Assembly: GCF_000955975.1 (NCBI RefSeq)
Contig: NZ_JYJF01000065.1
Location: 1-39,887 of the forward strand
Length of the DNA: 39,887 nt
Direction of reading: 5' to 3'
Source of the DNA: Saccharothrix sp. ST-888
GTDB taxonomy: Bacteria; Actinomycetota; Actinomycetes; Streptomycetales; Streptomycetaceae
Positions 7,207 to 14,775 of the stretch are shown here, in pieces; within the stretch, counting starts at the first letter, position 1; the number at the start of each line of letters is the position of its first letter. Below the pieces are notes generated by a model. That model saw nothing but the letters and a program-made list of their open reading frames with translations, was not told the DNA's origin and ran no database searches. A program made the translations under genes and the position numbers.

Positions 7207-8778
7207 TCAGAGGCGTACGGGGCGCTCGAGACGGACGCCCGCGCCCTCCAGCCAGGCGCGCAACGGTGCGTCCCTGCCCTGCTCCACCGCCAGCGCCACC
7301 GCGCCCGCCGGATCGGCCCCGCGCTTGCCGTCCAGCCGCAGTACGGGACCGTCCAGCCAGTCCAGGCCCGGCGTACCGGTACCGGTGTCCACGGCCGCGC
7401 AGCAGACCAGCGCGGTCGCGTGCTCGACCAGCAGGTCGCGTCCGCTGCGCTCGGGCTGCAAGGGGGGCGCACTCCGGCCGCTGCGCGCCAACTGGGTGGC
7501 GAGCGCGGCGGACAGCGGCTCGCCGGCACCGTCCGCGAGCCGGGCCAGCAGAGCGCCCAGCACCGGGCCCGCACCGCCGCTGCGCCCGACACCGCTGCCC
7601 TGCGCCCCGTCCACCCGGCCGGAACCGCCCGCGCGGGCCCGCCCGGCGCCCTCCAGCGCGGCCTGCAGGGCGGCTGCCTGGGTGCGCCAGCCCGGATCCA
7701 CCACCTGCGCCGGGTAGTCCGCCCAGTCGAGGTCCTGCCAGCCGGCGGCGGGGGCACCGAAGAAGAGCTCGGCGGCGAGCAGCGAGACGGCCGTGTCCAC
7801 CTGGCCCGGCTCCTCCAGCAGGTCGCAGGCGGGACGGTCACCGAGCCGCGTCTCGTACCCGTCGGCGAGCCGGTCCCGGCGGGAGAGCTCGGTCAGGGCG
7901 GAGACCACTCCCGCGTTCAGGTGGGTGGGCAGCCGGCCGAGCCGCCAGGCGGGCAGCGCGACCCGGTTGAGCAGCCGGTCCCAGCCCGCGTAGGCCAGGC
8001 CGACCTGCTCCTGGGCCGCGATCCGCAGGCCGTAGTCGACCGATTTGGCGTGCTCGGAGGCCCAGGCGGCGACCGAGCGCTCCAGCTCGGCCGAGTGGTC
8101 GCGGCAGGCGGCGAGCAGCCGGCGGGTGATCCCGTCCACCAGGGCGGCCGGGCCGCGGCGGGCGCCCGAGGAGGAGTCCAGTGCGGCGTCCAGGCTGCGG
8201 ACGAAGCGGCGGGCGGCGGCGATCTCCGGATCGGCGGCGGCCGCCGTACCCGCCACCACGGGGGCGAGCAGGGCCCGCAGCTCCCCGGCCCGCATCCACC
8301 ACAGGAAGGGCGAACCGATCACCAGCACCGGCGCGGGCACCTCGGTCCGACGTAGGGCGAACAGGCCACCGCGTGGGTGGGCGTCCTCCAGCCAGCTGTC
8401 GCAGTCGGGGGTGAGCGCGATACCGGACGGGGCGGGCACCTCCAGGCGCTCCGCCAGCTCGCCGATCAGCCGGTACAGCTCCGGGGCGGACGCCTCCGTC
8501 ACCGGCACCGCAGGGGTGCTCGGCGGGACGGCCCTGGCGTGGGCCCGGGCCACCAGAGCGGCGACCAGCAGGACCACCACCGCGACCGCCCCGACCACCC
8601 ACCGGGCGGCGTCCCACGCCGCGGCGTCAGCCGAGCCCGGTGCGCCGATCCGCCCGGTGAACCGGCCGGCCAGCAGCACCACGGCGAGGGCGGCGGGCAG
8701 CGCGGCGACGGCCGCACCGCGCCCTCGCACCCGCAGCAGAGCCTGGGCATGTGCGCGGGCAGCTTCCACAGCGGCCAT
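7207..8778 (-). CDS. Membrane protein related to M48 peptidases but lacking the zinc motif
   Basis: The protein is about 523 residues. Two N-terminal hydrophobic segments (AAVAALPAALAVVLLAG; WVVGAVAVVVLLVAALVA) are followed by a cytoplasmic region. Its core, with VPAPSGIALTPDCDSWLEDA, PVLVIGSPFLWWM and ELRALLAP (residues 166-173), follows the order of an M48 (HtpX/Ste24-like) domain, where the next residues should be HExxH. Here they read PVVAG (173-177), so metalloprotease activity is not expected. The C-terminal half is Ala/Gly-rich and unassigned. I prefer ATG at 8778 (AAGGGGG 12 nt upstream) to a GTG 45 bp earlier that has no ribosome site. It sits between purD and the dimethylformamidase-like gene. 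Confidence 0.7.
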   Translation of the reverse strand: MAAVEAARAHAQALLRVRGRGAAVAALPAALAVVLLAGRFTGRIGAPGSADAAAWDAARWVVGAVAVVVLLVAALVARAHARAVPPSTPAVPVTEASAPELYRLIGELAERLEVPAPSGIALTPDCDSWLEDAHPRGGLFALRRTEVPAPVLVIGSPFLWWMRAGELRALLAPVVAGTAAAADPEIAAARRFVRSLDAALDSSSGARRGPAALVDGITRRLLAACRDHSAELERSVAAWASEHAKSVDYGLRIAAQEQVGLAYAGWDRLLNRVALPAWRLGRLPTHLNAGVVSALTELSRRDRLADGYETRLGDRPACDLLEEPGQVDTAVSLLAAELFFGAPAAGWQDLDWADYPAQVVDPGWRTQAAALQAALEGAGRARAGGSGRVDGAQGSGVGRSGGAGPVLGALLARLADGAGEPLSAALATQLARSGRSAPPLQPERSGRDLLVEHATALVCCAAVDTGTGTPGLDWLDGPVLRLDGKRGADPAGAVALAVEQGRDAPLRAWLEGAGVRLERPVRL

Positions 8779-9265
8779 TCGACGCGGCACCCCCTTCGGA
8801 GCCCGAGGTCGGTGATCGCCCACCCCACGGAGGAGGTACGCAACGGTCCGGACACCCGAGCCGACTCGAAATGATCAGTTCAGACCGGGCGGCGACCTGC
8901 GCCGACACCGGTTGTGCATCCTGCATGGCACTGCTGACAGTTTTGACGCCAGCGTGCGGGCGAGTGTTCCGGATCGGCCCGCTTTCCACCCGTCCTGGTG
9001 ACGGTGCACGCCTTCAGCATCCCCCTGACCGCCCCGGACGCCACCCGGCATCGCGCACGACGGCCCGGACCGGGCCACCGCGATCCGGCACGGTCCAGCG
9101 CACCATAAGGCCCGTGTACCGACTGCGTCAGCCGGATGGCGAGTACGTCACCCGAAGGACTGGAATCCGGGCCTCGCCCGGCGTGGCGCACGGCCTCCGC
9201 CCGGCGCCGGGGCACTGCTCCACGGCGATACCCCCGGCCGGGGGCGGGGACGGACGGAGACCACA
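8779..9265. other. Intergenic region without a recognised gene
   Basis: This 487-bp stretch separates the M48-like gene from the purD terminator and repeat. Open frames exist on both strands, but none has family resemblance, third-position GC bias or a ribosome site. It presumably holds the promoter of the leftward gene starting at 8778. Confidence 0.5.
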
Positions 9266-9344
9266 AGGGCGCGGGGAGCCGCGCGAGACGGAAGGGCCCG
9301 GGTGCACGCGGGCACCCTTCGTCTCGCGCGGCTCCCCGCGCCCT
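9266..9344. repeat. Long inverted-repeat intergenic element, copy 2
   Basis: Perfect 25-bp arms (AGGGCGCGGGGAGCCGCGCG onward, 9266-9290, paired with 9320-9344) enclose a smaller GGGTGC/GGGCACC-type hairpin. The outer arm is the same family as the element at 4225 and at 27216. It lies just after the purD terminator. Confidence 0.82.
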
Positions 9345-9346
9345 CT

Positions 9347-9367
9347 CCCGCCCTCCGGGAGGGCGGG
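9347..9367 (-). terminator. Terminator hairpin of purD
   Basis: CCCGCCCTCC (9347-9356) pairs with GGAGGGCGGG (9358-9367), about 50 nt after the purD stop. It is immediately followed, in the direction of transcription, by the larger inverted-repeat element. Confidence 0.6.
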
Positions 9368-9415
9368 GGTGTACTCCGTGGCCGCACCCGGGGCCGCGGC
9401 CCCGGAACAACCGGT

Positions 9416-10663
9416 CTACTGCTGGGCGGCCTTCAGGGCGATGTCGGTGCGGTGGTGCGCGCCCTTGAGGGTGATCCGCCCGACGCCCTGGTAGGCCCGG
9501 GTGCGGGCCTCGGCGAGGTCCCTGCCGGTCGCGGTGACCGAGAGGACCCGGCCGCCGGCGCTGAGCACCCGGCCGTCCTCGTCCGCCCGGGTGCCCGCGT
9601 GCAGCACGTGCACCGAGCCGTCGGCCTCCGCCTCGGCCAGGCCCTCGATCGGGTCGCCGGTGCGCGGCGCGGCCGGGTAGCCCTCGGAGGCGATCACCAC
9701 GGTGACCGCGGCGCCCTCGTCCCAGCGCAGCGGCTCCAGCTCGGCCAGGGTGCCCTGGGCGGCGGCCAGCAGCACGCCCGCCAGCGGGGTCCGCAGCCGG
9801 GCCAGCACCACCTGGGTCTCCGGGTCGCCGAAGCGCGCGTTGAACTCGATCACCCGGGTGCCGCGCGAGGTGAGCGCGAGACCGGCGTAGAGCAGGCCGG
9901 AGAACGGGGTGCCCCGGTGGCGCAGCTCGTCCACGGTGGGCTGCAGCACGGTCCGCAGCACCTCCTCGACCAGGCCCTCGGGGGCCCAGGGGAGCGGCGA
10001 GTAGGCGCCCATGCCGCCGGTGTTCGGGCCCTCGTCGCCGTCCAGGGCGCGCTTGAAGTCCTGGGCGGGCACCAGCGGGAGGACGGTGGTGCCGTCGGTG
10101 ATCGCGAACAGCGAGACCTCGGGGCCGTCCAGGTACTCCTCGATGACGACCTGCCCGCAGGACGCGGCGTGGGCCAGTGCGGCGGCGCGGTCGGAGGTGA
10201 CCACGACACCCTTTCCGGCGGCCAGGCCGTCGTCCTTGACCACGTACGGGGCGCCGAAGGCGTCCAGTGCCTTGGCGGCCTCCTCGGCGGTGGTGCAGAC
10301 GTAGGAGCGGGCGGTGGGGACACCGGCGCCGGCCATCACGTCCTTGGCGAAGGCCTTGGAGCCCTCCAGCCGGGCCGCCTCGGCGGAAGGGCCGAAGACC
10401 GGGAAGGAGGCCGCGCGCAGCGGCTCGGCGACGCCCGCCACCAGCGGGGCCTCCGGGCCGATCACGACCAGGTCGGCGGCCAGCCGCCGGGCCAGCGCGG
10501 TGACCTCCGCGCCGTCCAGCTGGTCGACCGGGTGGACCGTCGCCACCTGCGCGATCCCGGCGTTGCCCGGGGCGCAGTGCAGCTCGGTGACGGCGGGATC
10601 TTGGGACAGGGAGCGGCACAGGGCGTGTTCGCGGGCGCCGCCGCCGATGACGAGGACCTTCAC
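9416..10663 (-). CDS. purD: Phosphoribosylamine-glycine ligase (GAR synthetase)
   Basis: PurD joins glycine to phosphoribosylamine with ATP, the second step of de novo purine synthesis. The 415-residue product starts with the Rossmann-like VKVLVIGGGAREHALCRSL, contains the ATP-grasp region (AFGAPYVVKDDGLAAGKGVVV; EVSLFAITDG; NTGGMGAYSP) and the metal-binding FNARFGDPETQ. I placed the start at GTG 10663, where PurD homology begins. The open frame extends 34 codons further with no PurD character, and the ribosome site is weak. Length is normal for the family. The gene diverges from the SLATT gene across a 462-bp spacer. Confidence 0.97.
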   Translation of the reverse strand: MKVLVIGGGAREHALCRSLSQDPAVTELHCAPGNAGIAQVATVHPVDQLDGAEVTALARRLAADLVVIGPEAPLVAGVAEPLRAASFPVFGPSAEAARLEGSKAFAKDVMAGAGVPTARSYVCTTAEEAAKALDAFGAPYVVKDDGLAAGKGVVVTSDRAAALAHAASCGQVVIEEYLDGPEVSLFAITDGTTVLPLVPAQDFKRALDGDEGPNTGGMGAYSPLPWAPEGLVEEVLRTVLQPTVDELRHRGTPFSGLLYAGLALTSRGTRVIEFNARFGDPETQVVLARLRTPLAGVLLAAAQGTLAELEPLRWDEGAAVTVVIASEGYPAAPRTGDPIEGLAEAEADGSVHVLHAGTRADEDGRVLSAGGRVLSVTATGRDLAEARTRAYQGVGRITLKGAHHRTDIALKAAQQ

Positions 10664-11125
10664 GCCCGCCAGGGTAGTCGGTGGCTCGTTCGACGCACGC
10701 GCCGGTCCCGTCGGAAGCTCCAATAGCGGGGGATTTCTGCGCTGTCCATTTGGACGAATCTCCAAGGCCGGAGGGGTTTCCGACGGCTCCGCCCCCCGAG
10801 TCAGGTCGAAGAGTCGCAGATCGCTCGCTCGGAAGGGTGAAATCTCACCACCCGACGAAACCCTCCCACCTCGGCATACCGAGGTGAAATCCGATAACGA
10901 TCACCCCCGAACCGGCCCCACGCTCAGCCATTTGGCGGTAAGAGTTTGTCTCGGAGAACCACCGGCACAGGTCGGTGCACGGCACCATTGGGCGGCCCAC
11001 ACCCGCGCACGGCGCCGAATCCAGTCCGATGAAGCGTCACAGGATCGGGCGTCAGACCGACGTCCCGTCAGTCCCGGTAGCCCGCCGGGGCGTCAGCAGT
11101 CCGCCCGCCACAGGGAGCCCCACAG
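10664..11125. promoter_or_regulatory. Divergent promoter region between purD and the SLATT gene
   Basis: This 462-bp spacer must hold both promoters. The clearest structure is CACCTCGG-CATA-CCGAGGTG at 10867-10886, a perfect 8-bp dyad with a 4-nt loop about 240 bp before the SLATT start. I looked for the SRP RNA core and for known riboswitch cores and saw none. No unambiguous -35/-10 pair could be assigned. Confidence 0.45.
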
Positions 11126-11911
11126 GTGAGCCAGCCGGAAATGCAGCCAGAGGAGAGCCCCTGGGGCAAGGAAGTCGGCGAGGAGGACCAACCCGCCATG
11201 CCCTCCCCGGAGCGCCCGCCCACCCGCCGCCGCGCAGATCTGAGCGCCCGCCAGTTCCCGCTCGGGGACTGGGGCGAGCCCGCCGAGCGGCTGGAGGAGC
11301 TCTACCGCTGGTCCGAGGAGCGGGCCGTCGAGGCGATCGAGTGGTACCACCGCGACCGGATCTGGAAGCGCCGCTGGGCCCGGCTGCTGCGGTTCGGCGC
11401 GGCCGGCTTCGCCGTCACCGGGGTGAGCGCCCCGCTGGTCGCGCTCACCGGCCTCGCCGAGCAGGCGGCGAACTGGGGGTACGTCGGCCTGGTGTTCGCC
11501 GCGGCGAGCCTGGGCGCGGACCGGGTCTTCGGGCTGACGTCCGGCTGGATGCGCGACGTCAGCACCGCACAGGCGCTGCAACGGCGGCTGGAGGCCTTCC
11601 AGTTCGACTGGGCCTCGGAGTGCGTGCGCGAGGTGCTCGGCCCCACCGAGGGCACCGCGGGGGAGGCGGCCGAGCGCTGCCTCGGGGTGCTGCGGCGGTT
11701 CTGCGAGGACATCTCGGACATGATCCGCAGCGAGACCTCCGAGTGGATGCTGGAGTTCCGGGCCACCATGACCCAGCTGCCCACCCAGGCCGCCGGGCCC
11801 TGGGGCGGCCGCAGCGAGGGCGGCTCGGGCGCCCAGGTCCGCGTTCTGCCCTCCCCCGGCACCCGGCCCACCATGCCCCGCCAGCGGCCCCCGGAGGGGC
11901 CCCTGCGCTGA
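11126..11911 (+). CDS. SLATT-domain two-helix membrane protein
   Basis: The 261-residue protein has a basic/Pro-rich N terminus, then EELYRWSEERAVEAIEWYHRDRIWKRRWARLLR (by position, residues 57-89) leading into two membrane helices at about 88-110 and 117-137. A long helical tail follows (to about 220), then a disordered end. This layout of an amphipathic helix with Trp/Lys/Arg, two close helices and a helical extension matches SLATT (SMODS- and SLOG-associating two-TM effector) proteins, proposed pore-forming effectors of nucleotide-triggered immunity. No nucleotidyltransferase or SLOG sensor is adjacent, so a housekeeping role is equally possible. GTG at 11126 follows CACAG with no strong ribosome site. 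Confidence 0.68.
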   Translation: MSQPEMQPEESPWGKEVGEEDQPAMPSPERPPTRRRADLSARQFPLGDWGEPAERLEELYRWSEERAVEAIEWYHRDRIWKRRWARLLRFGAAGFAVTGVSAPLVALTGLAEQAANWGYVGLVFAAASLGADRVFGLTSGWMRDVSTAQALQRRLEAFQFDWASECVREVLGPTEGTAGEAAERCLGVLRRFCEDISDMIRSETSEWMLEFRATMTQLPTQAAGPWGGRSEGGSGAQVRVLPSPGTRPTMPRQRPPEGPLR

Positions 11912-11921
11912 CCACCGACCC

Positions 11922-11943
11922 GACGGCTCCGGTCGGAGCCGTC
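11922..11943. terminator. Bidirectional terminator
   Basis: GACGGCTCC and GGAGCCGTC (9-bp perfect stem, GGTC loop) lie 10 nt after the SLATT stop and about 60 nt from the stop of the convergent gene at 12005. Confidence 0.75.
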
Positions 11944-12004
11944 CTTCGGTGCGCGCGCTCGCCCGCGCCGCCGACCGGCCCGCCCCTGCCCCGGAGGGCG
12001 GCCG

Positions 12005-12652
12005 TCAGGCGAAGACGATCATCGAGCCCTGGGTGACGCTCCGGGTGGCCGCCGCGTAGAGGCCGGCCCAGGCGTGCCGTTCCCTGGCGTAGGGGTGCAG
12101 GTCGTCCAGCGGCGGGCCGAACGGCTGCTCGAGGCCGGTCGGGCCGAGCGGGCGGGTCGGCGCCGGAGGGTTGTACACGTCGATGCCCAGCACCGGTGCC
12201 ACCGCCTGGAGTTCCCGCAGCAGCCCGTGCGAGGAGCCGAGCGGGCCGCCGGACTCCAGCAGGTTCTCGGCCACCACCGGCAGCAGGAAGTCGATCGGGA
12301 CGTACGCCCCGGCGTGGTCGAAGTGCCAGACCAGGTGCGACTGTTCGGCCGTGCTCTCGAACATCTCCAGCAGCTGCTCGTAGTCGCCGCCGAGCTCGTC
12401 CACCGGCGTGATCTCGAAGCCGGTCAGACCCAACAGGTAGGCGCGGCGCAGGAAGTGGAGCGAGTTGTAGTCGAACGCGGCCACCGGTTCGACGTCGCCG
12501 GTTATCCCGGCCACGTGCTCGTACACCGGCACCTCGGGCAGGCCCTGGGCGGTGAGCGCGAGGTTGTAGCGCCGGAGGTCGTCCCGGAACGGGTTCTCCG
12601 GGCTGTGGGTCAGCTTGTCCACGAGCGGGACCAGCCACAGGTCGCAAGCCAT
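12005..12652 (-). CDS. Conserved hypothetical protein
   Basis: This is a 215-residue soluble protein with no signal peptide or membrane helix. It is rich in aromatic and acidic residues (FDYNSLHFLRRAYLLGL, SHLVWHFDHAGAYVPIDF, DVYNPPAPTRPLGPTGLEQP). I do not recognise a family. ATG at 12652 has GAGAGGAAG 9 nt upstream. It lies 44 bp behind the GntR regulator on the same strand and is probably co-transcribed with it. The function is unknown. The evenly distributed hydrophobic core and lack of catalytic-looking clusters leave both a small enzyme and an immunity or binding protein possible. Confidence 0.8.
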   Translation of the reverse strand: MACDLWLVPLVDKLTHSPENPFRDDLRRYNLALTAQGLPEVPVYEHVAGITGDVEPVAAFDYNSLHFLRRAYLLGLTGFEITPVDELGGDYEQLLEMFESTAEQSHLVWHFDHAGAYVPIDFLLPVVAENLLESGGPLGSSHGLLRELQAVAPVLGIDVYNPPAPTRPLGPTGLEQPFGPPLDDLHPYARERHAWAGLYAAATRSVTQGSMIVFA

Positions 12653-12696
12653 CGGCCGGCTCTTCCTCTCCGCAGGGCGGGCAACGACGGCCCACC

Positions 12697-13632
12697 CTAT
12701 CGGCCCGGTGCGGGCTCCTCGTTCCCCGGTCGGAACGCGCGCACCGGCCGCCCGAACCTCCCCCAGGCTCCGGCCGGCGGTGCCCCCTCCGGCGGCACGA
12801 AGCGCGGCAGCGGCACCAGCCCGAGACCGACCTCCGCCACCTCGCGCGCCTCGGCGACCTCGCGCGCCTCGGGGGGAGCCTCGACGGACAGGTGCTCGCG
12901 GAGCAGCGGCAGGACGCTGACCGACTCCAGCGGCTGCCCGGTCAGCGAGGCCAGCAGTTCGACGGTGAACAGGTTGTACTCGTTGACCAGCCGGTGCGTT
13001 CCGGCCAGGTCGCGGGCCTCGATCCGGTCCACCAGTGCGATGTGCCCGGCCCAGCAGACGCCGCTGAGGTTGTCCGCCGCGCGCAGGTGGGGCGCCGCGA
13101 ACATCCAGGACTGCACCCGCAGCCAGTCCAGGTAGTCGCCGATCCGGCGGTTGCCGACCAGCAGGCCGACCTCCTGCCAGAACCGCCGGTCGCAGCCGAC
13201 CAGGACGTCCAGCTGGCCGGCCTGGGAGGCGCGGGCGGCGGCCTCGGCCCGACGGCGCAGCGAGGGCAGCCGGGTCCAGTCAGGTCCCGGCGCGCCGCCG
13301 CGACCGGCGGCGAGCTGGCGCAGCGAGCTGTCGGTGAGCAGCGTCCTGGCCTCGAAGATCTCCAGGAAGTCGGCCCAGGTGAACTCGGGAACCGTGAAGC
13401 CCCGGTGGTGCTCGGTGCGGAGCAGTCCCTGCGCCGCGAGGTCGACCAGCGCCTCCCTGGCCGGGGTCGCCGAGACCCCGTACTGCTCGGCGATCTCCTT
13501 GACGGTGAAGTTCCGGCCCGCCGCCAGGCGCCCGGCCATCATCTCCTCGCGCAGCGCGCCGGCGATCTGTTCGCGCAGGCTGTTGCGCTGGATGGCGGGG
13601 TGGCCGCGCTCGGAGTCGAAGGAGTTGGGCAT
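12697..13632 (-). CDS. GntR-family (FadR/FCD-type) transcriptional regulator
   Basis: The 311-residue regulator has an N-terminal winged helix (LREQIAGALREEMMAGRLAAG, FTVKEIAEQYGVSATPAREAL, RTEHHRGFTVPEF). Its all-helical C-terminal ligand domain matches the FCD class (FLEIFEARTLLTDSSLRQLA; HIALVDRIEARDLAGTHRLVNEY). ATG at 13632 is supported by GAAGAGGGGG. A TTG 33 bp upstream has no ribosome site. The C-terminal end carries a short duplicated hexad (EAREVA twice) encoded by a DNA repeat. The small-molecule ligand is unknown. It is likely co-transcribed with the hypothetical gene downstream, and a nitrilase-like hydrolase gene ends 160 bp upstream. Confidence 0.9.
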   Translation of the reverse strand: MPNSFDSERGHPAIQRNSLREQIAGALREEMMAGRLAAGRNFTVKEIAEQYGVSATPAREALVDLAAQGLLRTEHHRGFTVPEFTWADFLEIFEARTLLTDSSLRQLAAGRGGAPGPDWTRLPSLRRRAEAAARASQAGQLDVLVGCDRRFWQEVGLLVGNRRIGDYLDWLRVQSWMFAAPHLRAADNLSGVCWAGHIALVDRIEARDLAGTHRLVNEYNLFTVELLASLTGQPLESVSVLPLLREHLSVEAPPEAREVAEAREVAEVGLGLVPLPRFVPPEGAPPAGAWGRFGRPVRAFRPGNEEPAPGR

Positions 13633-13734
13633 TCCGGTCGCGACCCCCTCTTCCGGACTCGGCAAACGCGACGGTTGCTCATCTTCTCAAATGTGGCCGC
13701 CATGTGCGCAAGAGCCTTAACCCCGGCCATACCG

Positions 13735-13769
13735 GGACACCGGGCGGAGTTCGCCGGCGCCGGGTGTCC
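13735..13769 (-). terminator. Imperfect terminator hairpin of the nitrilase gene
   Basis: GGACACC (13735-13741) pairs with GGTGTCC (13763-13769), with further GC pairing inside, 24 nt after the hydrolase stop. Confidence 0.5.
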
Positions 13770-13792
13770 GACCTGCGCTCTCCGGTGTCCGG

Positions 13793-14605
13793 TCAGCGCT
13801 GCACCGGGGCCGGAATTCCGAGCAGGCGATCGCGGTGCACCGGGAACTCGGCCCGGGCCCTGGCGGTCTCCCCGGGGTCGAACTCCACCGTGAGCACCTC
13901 CTCGCCCGCACCCGCCTCGGCCAGCACCCGGCCCCACGGGTCGACCACGATGCTGTGGCCCGCCTGCTCGACCCCGCCGTGCGTCCCGGCCGTGTTGCAG
14001 GCCAGTACGTAGGCCTGTTCCTCGACCGCGCGGGCGCGCGCGAGCAGCGTCCAGTGCTCGCGCCGGCGCTCCGGCCAGGCGGCGGGGACCACCAGCAGTT
14101 CGGAGCCGGCGTCCAGCAGGGCCCGGAACAGTTCGGGGAAGCGCAGGTCGTAGCAGGTGGCCAGGCCGAGGGTGCCGAAGTCGGTGGTGGCGGTGACGAT
14201 CTCCTGGCCCGCGCCCATCGCGACCGCCTCGCCGCTGTCGAAGCCGAAGCGGTGGATCTTGCGGTAGGTGTGCTGCAACTCACCGTCGGGGGCGAAGAAG
14301 AGCGAGGTGTTGTAGATCGGCCCGTCCGGGTCGCGCTCCACGATCGAACCCGCGTGCAGCCACACCCCGGCTGCCCTGGCCGCGGCCGACATCGCCTCGG
14401 CGGTCGGCCCGTCCAGCGGCTCGGCCCCGCCCGACCAGGCCTCGTACGCGAACCCCCCGAGCGGCCACAGCTCGGGCAGGACGACCAGATCGGCCCCCTC
14501 CTGCGCCCGGACCAGGGCTGCTGCCCTGGCCCGCCGCTCGGCGGGCGGCTCGGTGTCGGAGACCGCGAGTTGGATCAATGAAGCGCGCACACTACCACCG
14601 TCCAT
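13793..14605 (-). CDS. Carbon-nitrogen hydrolase (nitrilase superfamily)
   Basis: This 270-residue cytosolic amidohydrolase has the full Glu-Lys-Cys triad: E45 in VVLPELWPLGG, K116 in TYRKIHRFGF, and C151 in GLATCYDLRFPELFR. The second glutamate region (RARAVEEQAYVLACNTAG) and the SIVVDPWGRVLAE strand are also present. Sequence style fits the omega-amidase/Nit2-like branch, so deamidation of a 2-oxo amide or a deaminated metabolite is plausible. The substrate cannot be fixed from sequence. ATG at 14605 is the natural start. It diverges from the mycothiol-dependent isomerase-like gene. Confidence 0.93.
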   Translation of the reverse strand: MDGGSVRASLIQLAVSDTEPPAERRARAAALVRAQEGADLVVLPELWPLGGFAYEAWSGGAEPLDGPTAEAMSAAARAAGVWLHAGSIVERDPDGPIYNTSLFFAPDGELQHTYRKIHRFGFDSGEAVAMGAGQEIVTATTDFGTLGLATCYDLRFPELFRALLDAGSELLVVPAAWPERRREHWTLLARARAVEEQAYVLACNTAGTHGGVEQAGHSIVVDPWGRVLAEAGAGEEVLTVEFDPGETARARAEFPVHRDRLLGIPAPVQR

Positions 14606-14709
14606 GGCACCCGTCCTACGATCGTCACCCGAAAGCGCTGCCCAGCTGTCATCCGGCAGCGTAACGTGCGGGTAGCGCGTCCGCCCGGAAGCCTGGACAC
14701 CTCGTCCAT

Positions 14710-14739
14710 CGGACCTCAGGTCCGCCCGGTCCGGACCGG
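14710..14739. promoter_or_regulatory. Two adjacent palindromes in a divergent promoter
   Basis: CGGACCTCAGGTCCG (14710-14724) is a perfect 15-bp dyad and CCGGTCCGGACCGG (14726-14739) a perfect 14-bp palindrome. Both contain GGACC/GGTCC cores, and they are one base apart, 37-66 bp upstream of the gene at 14776. They could be tandem operator sites. The second is GC-only enough to arise by chance. Confidence 0.35.
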
Positions 14740-14775
14740 CACAGCAAGGAACCTGACGGAGGGCCGGAGATACCC

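Noticed and set aside
8779..9265. Small proteins in the purD downstream gap
   Set aside because: Candidate frames have atypical composition, no ribosome site and no recognisable motif.
10664..11125. Signal recognition particle RNA or a purine riboswitch in the purD upstream region
   Set aside because: I looked for the conserved SRP core (GGTCCGGAAGGAAG-like) and for riboswitch cores and found neither.
13633..13665. TTG at 13665 as the GntR start
   Set aside because: The ATG at 13632 has a GAAGAGGGGG ribosome site. The upstream TTG has none, and the intervening codons contain that site.
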